A stretch of 6,219 nt of DNA from Candidatus Aminicenantota bacterium (GCA_022867105.1 JALHVH010000183.1:1-6219); one strand, 5' to 3'; counted from the first letter of the stretch, positions 1 through 5,743 are shown. Program-made: numbers and translations. The notes: generated by a model from the sequence alone, not told the origin.

Positions 1-14
1 ATCTTTGATTGACG

Positions 15-28
15 CCTGAAATTTCAGG
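15..28. repeat. Perfect 14-bp palindrome
   Basis: CCTGAAATTTCAGG reads identically on both strands, with no spacer. The flanking bases do not extend the match. A spacerless palindrome is more like a dimeric protein-binding site than an RNA hairpin. It lies about 22 bp from the symmetric AT-rich box at 51-58, so it could be an operator for a gene to the left of the window, but that gene is not visible. The core words CTGAA and TTCAG recur in the hairpins at 84-88 and 191-195. Confidence 0.5.
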
Positions 29-50
29 GACACAATACTAATACAAACGC

Positions 51-58
51 ATTATAAT
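51..58. promoter_or_regulatory. Symmetric -10-like box (ATTATAAT)
   Basis: ATTATAAT is self-complementary and contains TATAAT on each strand (53-58 plus; 51-56 minus). No good -35 sits at the expected distance in either direction, and no start codon follows at the very short spacing seen at the other promoters in this window. It may drive a gene to the left of the window on the minus strand, or be a chance AT-rich site. Confidence 0.25.
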
Positions 59-77
59 AGTTTGACATCTGACTTTA

Positions 78-202
78 AGCGGCCTGAAGCCGCCCTCACT
101 CCCCCGGCCCCCGGGGAACCAGTCCCGTCGGTTCCCCCCGTTGGAAAAGCCGACGGGTCCCCCCTCCGCTACGGGGGCTTGAGGACGGCATTCAGTGCCG
201 TT
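78..202. repeat. Nested ~125-bp imperfect palindromic element (MITE/REPIN-like)
   Basis: The left half (78-131) is largely complementary to the right half (150-202). Paired blocks, outside to inside: 80-83 with 197-200; CTGAA 84-88 with TTCAG 191-195; 89-92 with 186-189; CCTCA 94-98 with TGAGG 180-184; CCCCCG 101-106 with CGGGGG 172-177; GGGG 113-116 with C-run 159-164; CCCGTCGG 124-131 with CCGACGGG 150-157. The arms also fold locally: GCGGC-ctgaa-GCCGC (79-93), CCCCGG-ccc-CCGGGG (102-116) and ACGGCA-ttcag-TGCCGT (185-201). No U-run follows either end, so it is not a canonical intrinsic terminator. The architecture of small palindromes at both ends of a larger inverted repeat resembles non-autonomous palindromic repeats. 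Its copy number in the genome is unknown. Confidence 0.6.
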
Positions 203-333
203 CATATCCTGTGACTTTTTCTATTGTGTTCGTATTAATTCCAGAGAATGGGTACATGTCCTGGAATTCCGACTCATATCCTATCGGCAATTTTGGCTCA
301 ATACGGGACGGGGGATAAACGGCGCCGGACGCG
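203..333. other. Intergenic segment without a credible gene
   Basis: Short reading frames cross this stretch but none has a ribosome site or recognisable protein content. It lies downstream of the metalloprotease gene and probably forms its 3' untranslated region. It holds the stem-loop at 237-268 and two copies of the 9-mer TCATATCCT (202-210 and 274-282). No T-rich intrinsic terminator was found. Confidence 0.5.
237..268. repeat. 8-bp stem-loop AATTCCAG...CTGGAATT
   Basis: AATTCCAG (237-244) is perfectly complementary to CTGGAATT (261-268), with a 16-nt loop that contains the small palindrome ACATGT. It lies about 65 bp beyond the metalloprotease stop codon. It could act as a 3'-end or processing hairpin for that transcript, but no U-tract follows on the minus strand. 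Confidence 0.35.
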
Positions 334-2088
334 TCACCGGTTCTCGATCAGGACCTGCAGGATCTCCAGCTCGTCGGCGTCGAACCAGATCTTGTGGCAG
401 GAGAGGCACTTGTCAACCGGGATGAAGTACGAGTAGCTGTAAGGGCGGGCCTTCATCGTGTAGCCGCAGTCGGGGCAGGTCAGGGGATCGGGCGGCTGCG
501 TTTCCGAGATCTTCCTGGTCTTGACGGGCTGGGATAGGAACCTCTCTTTGAAATCCATGGCCTTCTTGATCAGGCCCTCCGAGAACGCCACCTCTTTCCT
601 GGCGATGATGCGGTCCATCATCCCCTCGTCCAAGAGCTTGCCTCGGCAGCGCCGGCAGAGCTTGACGGCGACGCCTTCATAGAATGTCTCGGTGAGCGGG
701 ACCCGGCAGCGTGGGCACTTGTTTTCGTGGTCCGGATCGACGGGCCTTTTCCGTCCTGCGTCGCGCAAGGCGAGGCGGACCTGGGGGAACTCCCGGGCCT
801 TGGCTTCGACCCCCTCCTGGGAATTCTTGACGACGGTCATGCTGGAGAAACTCGGACGCCAGATCAGCTCGCTGATCGTCATCGGTCCTTCCCATCCTCC
901 TCCGGCGCTCCGGACCGACCAAGTTTGTGCCTCTCCCTTCCCGTTCCCCCCAGGGGTAACCACGGCTGCTTCGGGCCTTTCCTCCGGCCCGGTCGCGGTC
1001 GGCTCCGCTTTCACCGTCATTTCCTCGAAGGAATGCAGGATCTCCCGGGCCTTCTCCCGGTTCTGCCGGCCCTCCCAGACATCCCGGATGATCCGATCGG
1101 GCTTTTTGCCGGCCATGGCGGCCAGGGCCTCGATCCGTTTCATAAGCGGGGGGTGGGAATTGAAGAGCCGGCCGAAGAAACCATCCGGGATGTTCGGAGA
1201 TTCAGGGGCCACGATGAAGAGCGGGCCGTAGGAGGCGGAGAAATCGCCGACGAACGAGTTTTGGACGTGGGCCTTATAGATGGCCCGGGCCAGGGAGGAG
1301 GGGTCTCTCCCGAACTCCACGGCCGCGGCATCGGCCAGGAGCTCCCGTTCCCGGCTGATGAGCGTGCTCAGGAGGCGCATGACGATGGATGAGATGGCGG
1401 CGGCGGCATAGATGAGCACCGGGCCGCCTCCCCCTCCACGGGGGCTCCTTCCCATGAGGCCGGGCTGCGGCTCGGGGGACTCGGGCTCGAGGGCCTCTTT
1501 GAGCTTCTCGAAGAAATTGGCGAGTGCGCAGACGAGCGTCACATAGAAGGCGTCGCCGCGGGCGATGTGGGCCAACTCGTGGGCGGCCACGGCCTGGATC
1601 TCGTCCCTCGTGCATTCGGCCAGCATTCCTTCGGTGATCGCGACGGCCGGAGTCCTGTCGGCTTCGACGAGGGCCATGGAATTGACAGCGAACGCCGGGA
1701 TCACGTAGGCGTTGACCTTCGGAACGCCGGCCGCGATCCGGACCTCGTCGAGCGTGTTCAGAAACTGCTTGTGGTACCGGTCGGCGGAGTCGGGGGGCCG
1801 GGCTTCGAGGCGCTTAAGGATATAGGCGGCGCCGAACCTCCGGGCGTCCTGGAAGTGGAACCAGGCGATGAGGGCCGAGGCCAGGAGGTCGAAGCCGAGG
1901 AGCTTCCAAACGAAGGGGCCTGTCCAAAAGCCGTGCCCCGCGCCGAAAAATCCAAAGCTCAGGACCACGGCCAGGGAGACGAGGCCGACGGCTACGAAGT
2001 CAAAGATGATGAGCGCGGTGAAGACGATGAGGCTCTTCCTCCACTGCAGGCTCTGGATCTCGTAAAAATCTTTTTTCGTCTGCGCCAT
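334..2088 (-). CDS. M48 family (HtpX-like) membrane zinc metalloprotease with GYF_2-like and two zf-TFIIB zinc-ribbon domains
   Basis: Predicted inner-membrane metallopeptidase of the M48/HtpX type, a family that degrades misfolded membrane proteins. Hydrophobic segments lie at about residues 19-48, 59-78 and 223-243. The catalytic motif HELAH is at 170-174. The third zinc ligand is probably E249 in RERELLADAAA (ExxxD), and the family's HPPLMKRIEAL block is at 312-322. HtpX proteins are usually about 290 residues; this one is 584. The extra C-terminal half contains a tryptophan-rich GYF_2-like segment (about 389-440). Two TFIIB-type zinc ribbons follow: CPRC 458-461 with CRRC 478-481, and CPDC 538-541 with CLSC 561-564. 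All ligands are intact and the frame is open, so it looks functional. The ATG lies 7 bp from a TATAAT on the minus strand with no Shine-Dalgarno sequence, which suggests a leaderless mRNA. The substrate is unknown. The protease assignment is firm and the GYF_2 call is tentative. Confidence 0.93.
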   Translation of the reverse strand: MAQTKKDFYEIQSLQWRKSLIVFTALIIFDFVAVGLVSLAVVLSFGFFGAGHGFWTGPFVWKLLGFDLLASALIAWFHFQDARRFGAAYILKRLEARPPDSADRYHKQFLNTLDEVRIAAGVPKVNAYVIPAFAVNSMALVEADRTPAVAITEGMLAECTRDEIQAVAAHELAHIARGDAFYVTLVCALANFFEKLKEALEPESPEPQPGLMGRSPRGGGGGPVLIYAAAAISSIVMRLLSTLISRERELLADAAAVEFGRDPSSLARAIYKAHVQNSFVGDFSASYGPLFIVAPESPNIPDGFFGRLFNSHPPLMKRIEALAAMAGKKPDRIIRDVWEGRQNREKAREILHSFEEMTVKAEPTATGPEERPEAAVVTPGGNGKGEAQTWSVRSAGGGWEGPMTISELIWRPSFSSMTVVKNSQEGVEAKAREFPQVRLALRDAGRKRPVDPDHENKCPRCRVPLTETFYEGVAVKLCRRCRGKLLDEGMMDRIIARKEVAFSEGLIKKAMDFKERFLSQPVKTRKISETQPPDPLTCPDCGYTMKARPYSYSYFIPVDKCLSCHKIWFDADELEILQVLIENR

Positions 2089-2111
2089 GTTTGATATTAT
2101 ATAATGAAACG
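2089..2111. promoter_or_regulatory. Divergent promoter with a shared palindromic -10; both transcripts predicted leaderless
   Basis: The 23 bp between the two start codons contain ATTATATAAT (2096-2105), which is self-complementary. It gives TATAAT on the plus strand (2100-2105) and on the minus strand (2101-2096). The dyad extends loosely to GTTT-N3-core-N1-AAAC. With the usual 6-nt discriminator, plus transcription would start at 2112, the A of the cupin ATG. Minus transcription would start at 2089, one base before the metalloprotease ATG. No Shine-Dalgarno sequence fits. The -35 regions are poor on both sides, and the minus one would lie inside the cupin gene. The same dyad could also bind a repressor. 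Confidence 0.6.
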
Positions 2112-2444
2112 ATGAAGATCGAAAACGCGCCGTTCATGGCGATGGAGTGGGAACAGGTCCCGGCGGAAGAGCACAAAGGGGAGACGGGGACGTCGTTCTG
2201 GCGTGTCCGGGAAAGCGGGAACGCGCGCGTCCGGATGGTCGATTACTCGACCGGGTACAAGGCCGACCATTGGTGCGGCCGCGGCCATGTCCTGCTCGTC
2301 CTCGAGGGCGAAATCGTCGTCGAGCTCAAGGACGGCCGGGTGTTCCCGCTCGGACGCGGCATGGGTTTCCAAGCCGGCGACGACGAGCGGAATCCCCATC
2401 TCGTCCGGACGTCAGTCGCCTCCCGGGTGTTTATCGTAGATTGA
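2112..2444 (+). CDS. DHCW-motif cupin-fold protein
   Basis: A 110-residue single-domain cupin. The sequence matches, from memory, the small DHCW-motif cupin family: EHKGETGTSFW (20-30), VRMVDYSTGY (40-49), the signature ADHWC (51-55) followed by GH (58-59), LEGEIVVELKDGR (64-76), a late histidine H96 and the ending VFIVD. H53, C55, H59 and H96 are plausible metal or active-site residues, but the biochemical function of this family is not established to my knowledge. There is no signal peptide or membrane segment, so it should be cytoplasmic. I chose the ATG at 2112 over an in-frame TTG at 2091 because family similarity begins at MKIENAPF and the TTG start would place the promoter -10 inside the gene. 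It is the first gene of a plus-strand cluster and its stop overlaps the permease start by one base. Confidence 0.85.
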   Translation: MKIENAPFMAMEWEQVPAEEHKGETGTSFWRVRESGNARVRMVDYSTGYKADHWCGRGHVLLVLEGEIVVELKDGRVFPLGRGMGFQAGDDERNPHLVRTSVASRVFIVD

Positions 2445-3838
2445 TGCTTAATCAAAACGGGCTCGAGCGGAAGATCGGCCTCTTCCCGTTGACGAACATC
2501 GTCGTGGCCAACATGGTCGGAGCCGGGATCTTCACGACCTCCGGCCTGCTGATGAGGGACCTGGGAAATCCCCTGGTCATGCTCGGTCTCTGGACGATCG
2601 GCGGGACGATCGCCCTCTGCGGGGCCCTTTCCTATGGAGAGCTCGGCGCGGCCATCCCCCGGGCCGGGGGCGAATACGCGTTTCTCTCGGAACTCTTCCA
2701 TCCTCTCCTCGGCTTCCTGAGCGGCTGGGCGTCGTTCTTCGTCGGATTTTCGGCCCCCATAGCCGCCTCGGCCATGGGTTTCACGGAGTATTTCACCCGG
2801 GCTTTTCCGGGGCTGCTCCGCGTCGGGCTCCTGCCGGAAGCCGCCGAAGCGATCGTCTTCAAAAAGGCCTGGGCTTGTCTCGTGATCCTCCTCTTTACCC
2901 TCATCCATGCGCGCGGCATCGAGCTCGGGACCAGGGTCCAGAACTTCCTGACGATCGGCAAGGTCATCCTGATCGCGGGCCTCATCGCGATGGGCTTGGC
3001 CTCCGGGCATGGGAGCTGGTCCCACTTCGCCCAGGGCGGAAGTTTCCGTTTTGATTTTGCCGGTTGGAAGAGCGCCGGCCTCGCGCTGATGTGGATCATG
3101 TTCGCCTACAGCGGCTGGAACGCTTCGGCGTACATCGGGTCGGAGGTCCGGGAACCCCTCAAGAACCTGCCCCGTTCCCTCCTCCTGGGGACGGGGCTCG
3201 TTATCCTGCTTTATGCCGGGCTCAACGTTTTCTATCTCTATGCCGTCTCCCCGGCCCAAATGAGCGGCGTCATCTCCGTCGGAGGGCTTGCCGCCGGGAA
3301 CCTCTTCGGCCCGTCCTTCGACGGCGTCCTGTCGGTCCTGATCGCCTTCGCGCTCTTCTCTTCCCTCAGCGCCTTCATCATCCTCGGCCCAAGGGTCTAT
3401 TACTCGATGGCTCGGGACGGCCATTTCTTCCGGTCCGTCGCGAAGGTCCACCCGGTCTTCGGCGCCCCCTCGAGATCGGTCATCCTCCAGGGCCTCATCT
3501 CGATGGTCATCGTCCTCTCGGGGTCGTTCGACCAGATCCTGACCTACATGGGCTTCTCGCTCGGGATCTTTCCCATCTTCGCGGTCCTGGGCGTCTTCAA
3601 GCTTCGGAAGCAGGGGAAGAGCCCCAGAAAAATGCCCGGCTTCCCGGTCGCCCCCGCCGTCTTCATTCTGACCGGGGTCTTGATCCTTATTCTGGGCTTC
3701 CTTCGGAGTCCGGGCCCTTCGGGAGTGGCCGTATTGACGGTCGCGGCCGGCGTCCCGGCCTTTTATTTTTTCAGGAAAAAGTATAGATTGCCAATGATAA
3801 AGGAAGCAACCGATGACGAGTCGAAAACCGCGTCCTAG
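2444..3838 (+). CDS. APC superfamily amino acid permease
   Basis: A 464-residue integral membrane transporter with about 12 hydrophobic segments, typical for the APC (amino acid-polyamine-organocation) family. Recognisable signatures are the TM1 substrate-binding loop GAGIF (26-30), PRAGGEY after TM2 (72-78), and the TM6 block AYSGWNA (221-227) followed by ExREP and NLPRS (234-245). The cytoplasmic block ARDGHFF (323-329) also fits. It probably moves an amino acid across the inner membrane by exchange or proton coupling; the substrate cannot be read from sequence. I chose the ATG at 2444 because the frame open upstream to 2147 is only the shadow of the cupin gene. The cupin stop and this start overlap as TGATG with no Shine-Dalgarno sequence, which points to translational coupling. 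The 3' end overlaps the methyltransferase by 26 bp. The C-terminal tail (about 450-464) is hydrophilic. Confidence 0.92.
   Translation: MLNQNGLERKIGLFPLTNIVVANMVGAGIFTTSGLLMRDLGNPLVMLGLWTIGGTIALCGALSYGELGAAIPRAGGEYAFLSELFHPLLGFLSGWASFFVGFSAPIAASAMGFTEYFTRAFPGLLRVGLLPEAAEAIVFKKAWACLVILLFTLIHARGIELGTRVQNFLTIGKVILIAGLIAMGLASGHGSWSHFAQGGSFRFDFAGWKSAGLALMWIMFAYSGWNASAYIGSEVREPLKNLPRSLLLGTGLVILLYAGLNVFYLYAVSPAQMSGVISVGGLAAGNLFGPSFDGVLSVLIAFALFSSLSAFIILGPRVYYSMARDGHFFRSVAKVHPVFGAPSRSVILQGLISMVIVLSGSFDQILTYMGFSLGIFPIFAVLGVFKLRKQGKSPRKMPGFPVAPAVFILTGVLILILGFLRSPGPSGVAVLTVAAGVPAFYFFRKKYRLPMIKEATDDESKTAS
3801..3806 (+). promoter_or_regulatory. Shine-Dalgarno site fixing the methyltransferase start
   Basis: AGGAAG lies 6 bp before the ATG at 3813, inside the end of the permease gene. 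It supports the upstream start and therefore the reality of the N-terminal arginine-rich hydrophobic leader. No comparable site was seen before later in-frame starts. Confidence 0.65.
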
Positions 3839-4493
3839 ACGCGCCTTCCAGTTCAGCCTGCCCGCCCTTGTCATGGCCGTTCTCGCCTGGTCCGCTCCCG
3901 CCGACAGGCCGCAAGACGCCGCCACTGATCTCGACGCGAAGGTCCGGAGCTTTCTGACGGGGCACCGGGACCAATGGCGGGACGAGAACGTCACCGAGAG
4001 CGACGGCATGTTTCTTTATGATTTTGTCCTGCGGCACAAGTATACGAAAGCCCTCGAGATCGGAACCTCGACGGGGCACTCAGGCATCTGGATCGCCTGG
4101 GCCCTGAGCAAGACCGGGGGCAAGCTCGTGACGATCGAGATCGACGAAGCGAGGCACGCCAGGGCGGTCGAGAACTTCAAGGCAGCGGGCCTCGACGCCT
4201 ACGTCGACGCCCGGCTGGCCGACGCCCATGAGGAAGTTCCCCTGCTCAAGGGGCCCTTCGACTTCGTCTTCGTGGACGCGGACAAAGAGTGGTACCAGAA
4301 CTACTTCAAGATGCTCCTGCCAAAGCTCGACGTGGGGGGCTGCTTCGCCGCCCACAACGTCCTCAACCTGGAGTTCATGCACGGCATCAAGGAGTTCCTG
4401 GATTACGCCCGGAGCCTGCCCGACATCGAGACGACCGTCGAGCGGACCAGCGGCAGCGGGATATCCCTAAGTTTCAAGAAAAAACCGACTTAG
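3813..4493 (+). CDS. Class I SAM-dependent O-methyltransferase (COMT/CCoAOMT-like) with Tat-like N-terminal leader
   Basis: A 226-residue member of the bacterial O-methyltransferase family (COG4122 type). The SAM-binding motif I is LEIGTSTGHSG (81-91), an acidic residue follows in TIEID (107-111), and the metal-site strand is FVFVDADKEWY (151-161). The second metal-ligand position, normally Asp-Asn in COMT-type enzymes, reads His-Asn here (AHNV, 180-183). Residues 1-30 form an export-like leader: arginine-rich start, RRAFQF resembling a twin-arginine motif, a hydrophobic stretch 14-26, and a possible signal-peptidase site APA at 28-30. If it is exported, the enzyme would need SAM outside the cytoplasm, which is unusual; an uncleaved anchor is an alternative. 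It overlaps the permease end by 26 bp, so it is probably in the same operon. The acceptor substrate is unknown. Confidence 0.88.
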   Translation: MTSRKPRPRRAFQFSLPALVMAVLAWSAPADRPQDAATDLDAKVRSFLTGHRDQWRDENVTESDGMFLYDFVLRHKYTKALEIGTSTGHSGIWIAWALSKTGGKLVTIEIDEARHARAVENFKAAGLDAYVDARLADAHEEVPLLKGPFDFVFVDADKEWYQNYFKMLLPKLDVGGCFAAHNVLNLEFMHGIKEFLDYARSLPDIETTVERTSGSGISLSFKKKPT

Positions 4494-4497
4494 GAGG
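4492..4497 (+). promoter_or_regulatory. Orphan Shine-Dalgarno AGGAGG
   Basis: AGGAGG overlaps the methyltransferase stop codon and sits 9 bp before ATG 4507. That ATG opens only a 52-codon frame (to 4665) that is out of register with the recognisable methyltransferase remnant. The site looks like the surviving translation start of a gene whose body was deleted. Confidence 0.5.
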
Positions 4498-4506
4498 CCG
4501 GCGTCT

Positions 4507-4735
4507 ATGAGCCGCAAGACCGGGACCGGGCTCATCGACCACGATCGTGACCCTCTACCTCCTGCCGGAGTCCAACGGCATCTTGCGGCCCAAGCTCGAG
4601 AAGGAGCTTCGGCCCGGGACCCTGGTCGTATCCCACAACTACACCATCCCTGGCTGGGAGACTAAAGAAATCCGTTCCGAGAGGATCAGGGACGGCCTCG
4701 ACAAGGAACACTCGATCTATCTTTATAAAAAATAG
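4507..4735 (+). pseudogene. C-terminal remnant of a DOT1-like class I SAM methyltransferase
   Basis: The frame read from about 4511 to 4735 (first usable start is a GTG at 4547, 62 residues) contains TIVTLYLLPESN, LRPKLEKELRPGT, VVSHNYTIPGW and a C-terminal HSIYLYKK. This is the conserved C-terminal third of small bacterial DOT1-like methyltransferases, in which VTLYLLP follows the SAM-binding Rossmann core and VVSH the next strand. Motif I and everything before it are absent. The frame is closed by TGA at 4508-4510. The ATG at 4507, which has a good Shine-Dalgarno sequence, runs in another frame and stops at 4665. The GTG at 4547 has no ribosome site. The simplest reading is an internal deletion plus a frame change. 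Because the core is missing, a single sequencing indel cannot restore the gene. Confidence 0.7.
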
Positions 4736-4745
4736 TCTATTTTTT
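4727..4745. terminator. AT-rich dyad between convergent genes, possible bidirectional terminator
   Basis: AAAAAATAG (4727-4735), one T, then CTATTTTTT (4737-4745) form a perfect 9-bp inverted repeat. Each arm carries the TAG stop codon of one of the two convergent genes. T-runs are present for both directions, but the stem has almost no G-C pairs and the centre is a single base, so an RNA hairpin would be weak. Confidence 0.3.
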
Positions 4746-5738
4746 CTTGATATGGATCCCGCCGCCGGATGTCCGGAGGTAAAGCTCCGGGCCGCCGCCG
4801 TTAATCTTGGCCTGGAGCGAGCTGCGGTCGATCTCGCCCTGGATCGTGACCGGGAAGTCGGTTGAGACGTGGCCGCCGCTGGCGTGGGCATTGACGTCCA
4901 TGGCGATGTCGGCGGCGAGGGTCACCGTGATGCTTCCCCCCGACGTGGACAGGGAGCAGCGGGACTTAGGCTGGCTCGAGAGGGTGGCCGTCACGGAGCC
5001 GCCTGACGTATCGGCTCGTAGAGCTCCCATGACCTCCTCGGCGGTAATGCTGCCGCCTGAGGTGTCCGCGTCGACGTCGCCCCAGGCTTTGTTGATGCGT
5101 ATACCGCCGCCGGACGTCCTGGCCAGGACACTGCCCTTGGTCTCCTCGATCCGGATGTCGCCGCCGCTCGTGCGGACGTCGACGTCGCCGTCCACGAAGC
5201 CGGCTTCGATATTGCCGCCGGATGTGTTGCCCCGGACGTTCCCCGTGATCTTGTTGAAGTGGAGGCTGCCGCCCGAGGTCTTGCTGACGACTTCGCCTTT
5301 GAGGTCCATCACAGTGACGCTTCCACCGCTGGTCCTGAGGTCGGCGTTGTAGGCGGATGGCACGGTGATGATGAACCGGACCCTGAGCTTGTTCCAGATA
5401 TTGTCGAAGAGGCGGCTGAGCCCGTGCTTATCATATTCACCGGTCACGTAAACGTCGTTTCCCCTCTGTTCGAAGTTCAGCTTGAAGTCGTCAAGGACCT
5501 TCTCGTCGTGGCCGTTCCGGACCTCGCGCTCGACCGTTATGTCGACGGCCCCGGCCGGGGCGCCCCGGACCTCGACCGAGCCGATGTCCGTGTCGAGGAC
5601 AAGTTTCCCGCCGGGTTCGACCTTGAAGGATTTCGTGATCGTGTTGTCTTGACCGGCATGCGCAAGCCCTGCGGCAAGGAATGCCAGCGCGGCCGCAAGA
5701 ACGACCGCCTGATGGACTTTCCGGGTTGATCGCGTCAT
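4737..5738 (-). CDS. Secreted DUF4097 family beta-strand repeat protein
   Basis: A 333-residue exported protein of the DUF4097 (putative adhesin-like beta-repeat) family, whose molecular role is not established. Residues 1-28 are a clear Sec signal peptide: basic start, hydrophobic core VVLAAALAFLAAGL, and cleavage after AHA. Residues 32-130 are a beta-rich N-terminal part. From there the chain carries TSGG motifs at residues 136, 154, 172, 190, 208, 226 and 244, exactly 18 residues apart, then at 265 and 323, with degenerate ASGG at 287. Each unit has the form TSGG-x-I/V followed by alternating hydrophobic residues and a G-x-V turn, which suggests a beta-solenoid with 18 residues per coil. 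There is no membrane anchor or lipobox, so it should be periplasmic or released. The start is supported by AGGAGG 5 bp upstream. It is convergent with the methyltransferase remnant, with a 1-bp gap. Confidence 0.88.
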   Translation of the reverse strand: MTRSTRKVHQAVVLAAALAFLAAGLAHAGQDNTITKSFKVEPGGKLVLDTDIGSVEVRGAPAGAVDITVEREVRNGHDEKVLDDFKLNFEQRGNDVYVTGEYDKHGLSRLFDNIWNKLRVRFIITVPSAYNADLRTSGGSVTVMDLKGEVVSKTSGGSLHFNKITGNVRGNTSGGNIEAGFVDGDVDVRTSGGDIRIEETKGSVLARTSGGGIRINKAWGDVDADTSGGSITAEEVMGALRADTSGGSVTATLSSQPKSRCSLSTSGGSITVTLAADIAMDVNAHASGGHVSTDFPVTIQGEIDRSSLQAKINGGGPELYLRTSGGGIHIKKK

Positions 5739-5743
5739 ATTCT

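Noticed and set aside
78..202. Intrinsic terminator or integron attC site as an explanation of the nested palindrome
   Set aside because: No T-run follows the stems on either strand, and no attC-type GTTRRRY core was seen at the ends. A palindromic repeat element fits better.
195..436. Two overlapping short plus-strand frames crossing the left intergenic region
   Set aside because: They have no ribosome site and no recognisable content, and both run into the antisense strand of the metalloprotease gene.
692..2094. Several long plus-strand frames opposite the metalloprotease
   Set aside because: They are antisense shadows in GC-rich DNA. The minus strand carries the HELAH and CxxC motifs of a real protein.
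2147..2443. A 99-codon N-terminal extension of the permease frame
   Set aside because: It overlaps the well-supported cupin gene in another frame and its translation is arginine/proline-rich shadow sequence. The permease family start fits the ATG at 2444.
2243..4009. A 588-codon open frame on the minus strand opposite the permease
   Set aside because: It has no stop for a long way only because the GC-rich permease codons rarely give stops in that frame. The product is a charged, low-complexity string rich in D, E, R and G with no domain, and the plus strand encodes a clear APC permease.
4547..4735. An intact 62-residue gene starting at GTG 4547
   Set aside because: No ribosome site precedes the GTG, and the sequence begins in the middle of a known methyltransferase fold without its SAM-binding core, so a remnant is more likely.
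4935..5333. Regular 54-bp DNA periodicity that could suggest a CRISPR array or tandem repeat
   Set aside because: The period is the 18-codon repeat of the DUF4097 protein. The DNA of the units is diverged and lacks identical repeats with unique spacers.
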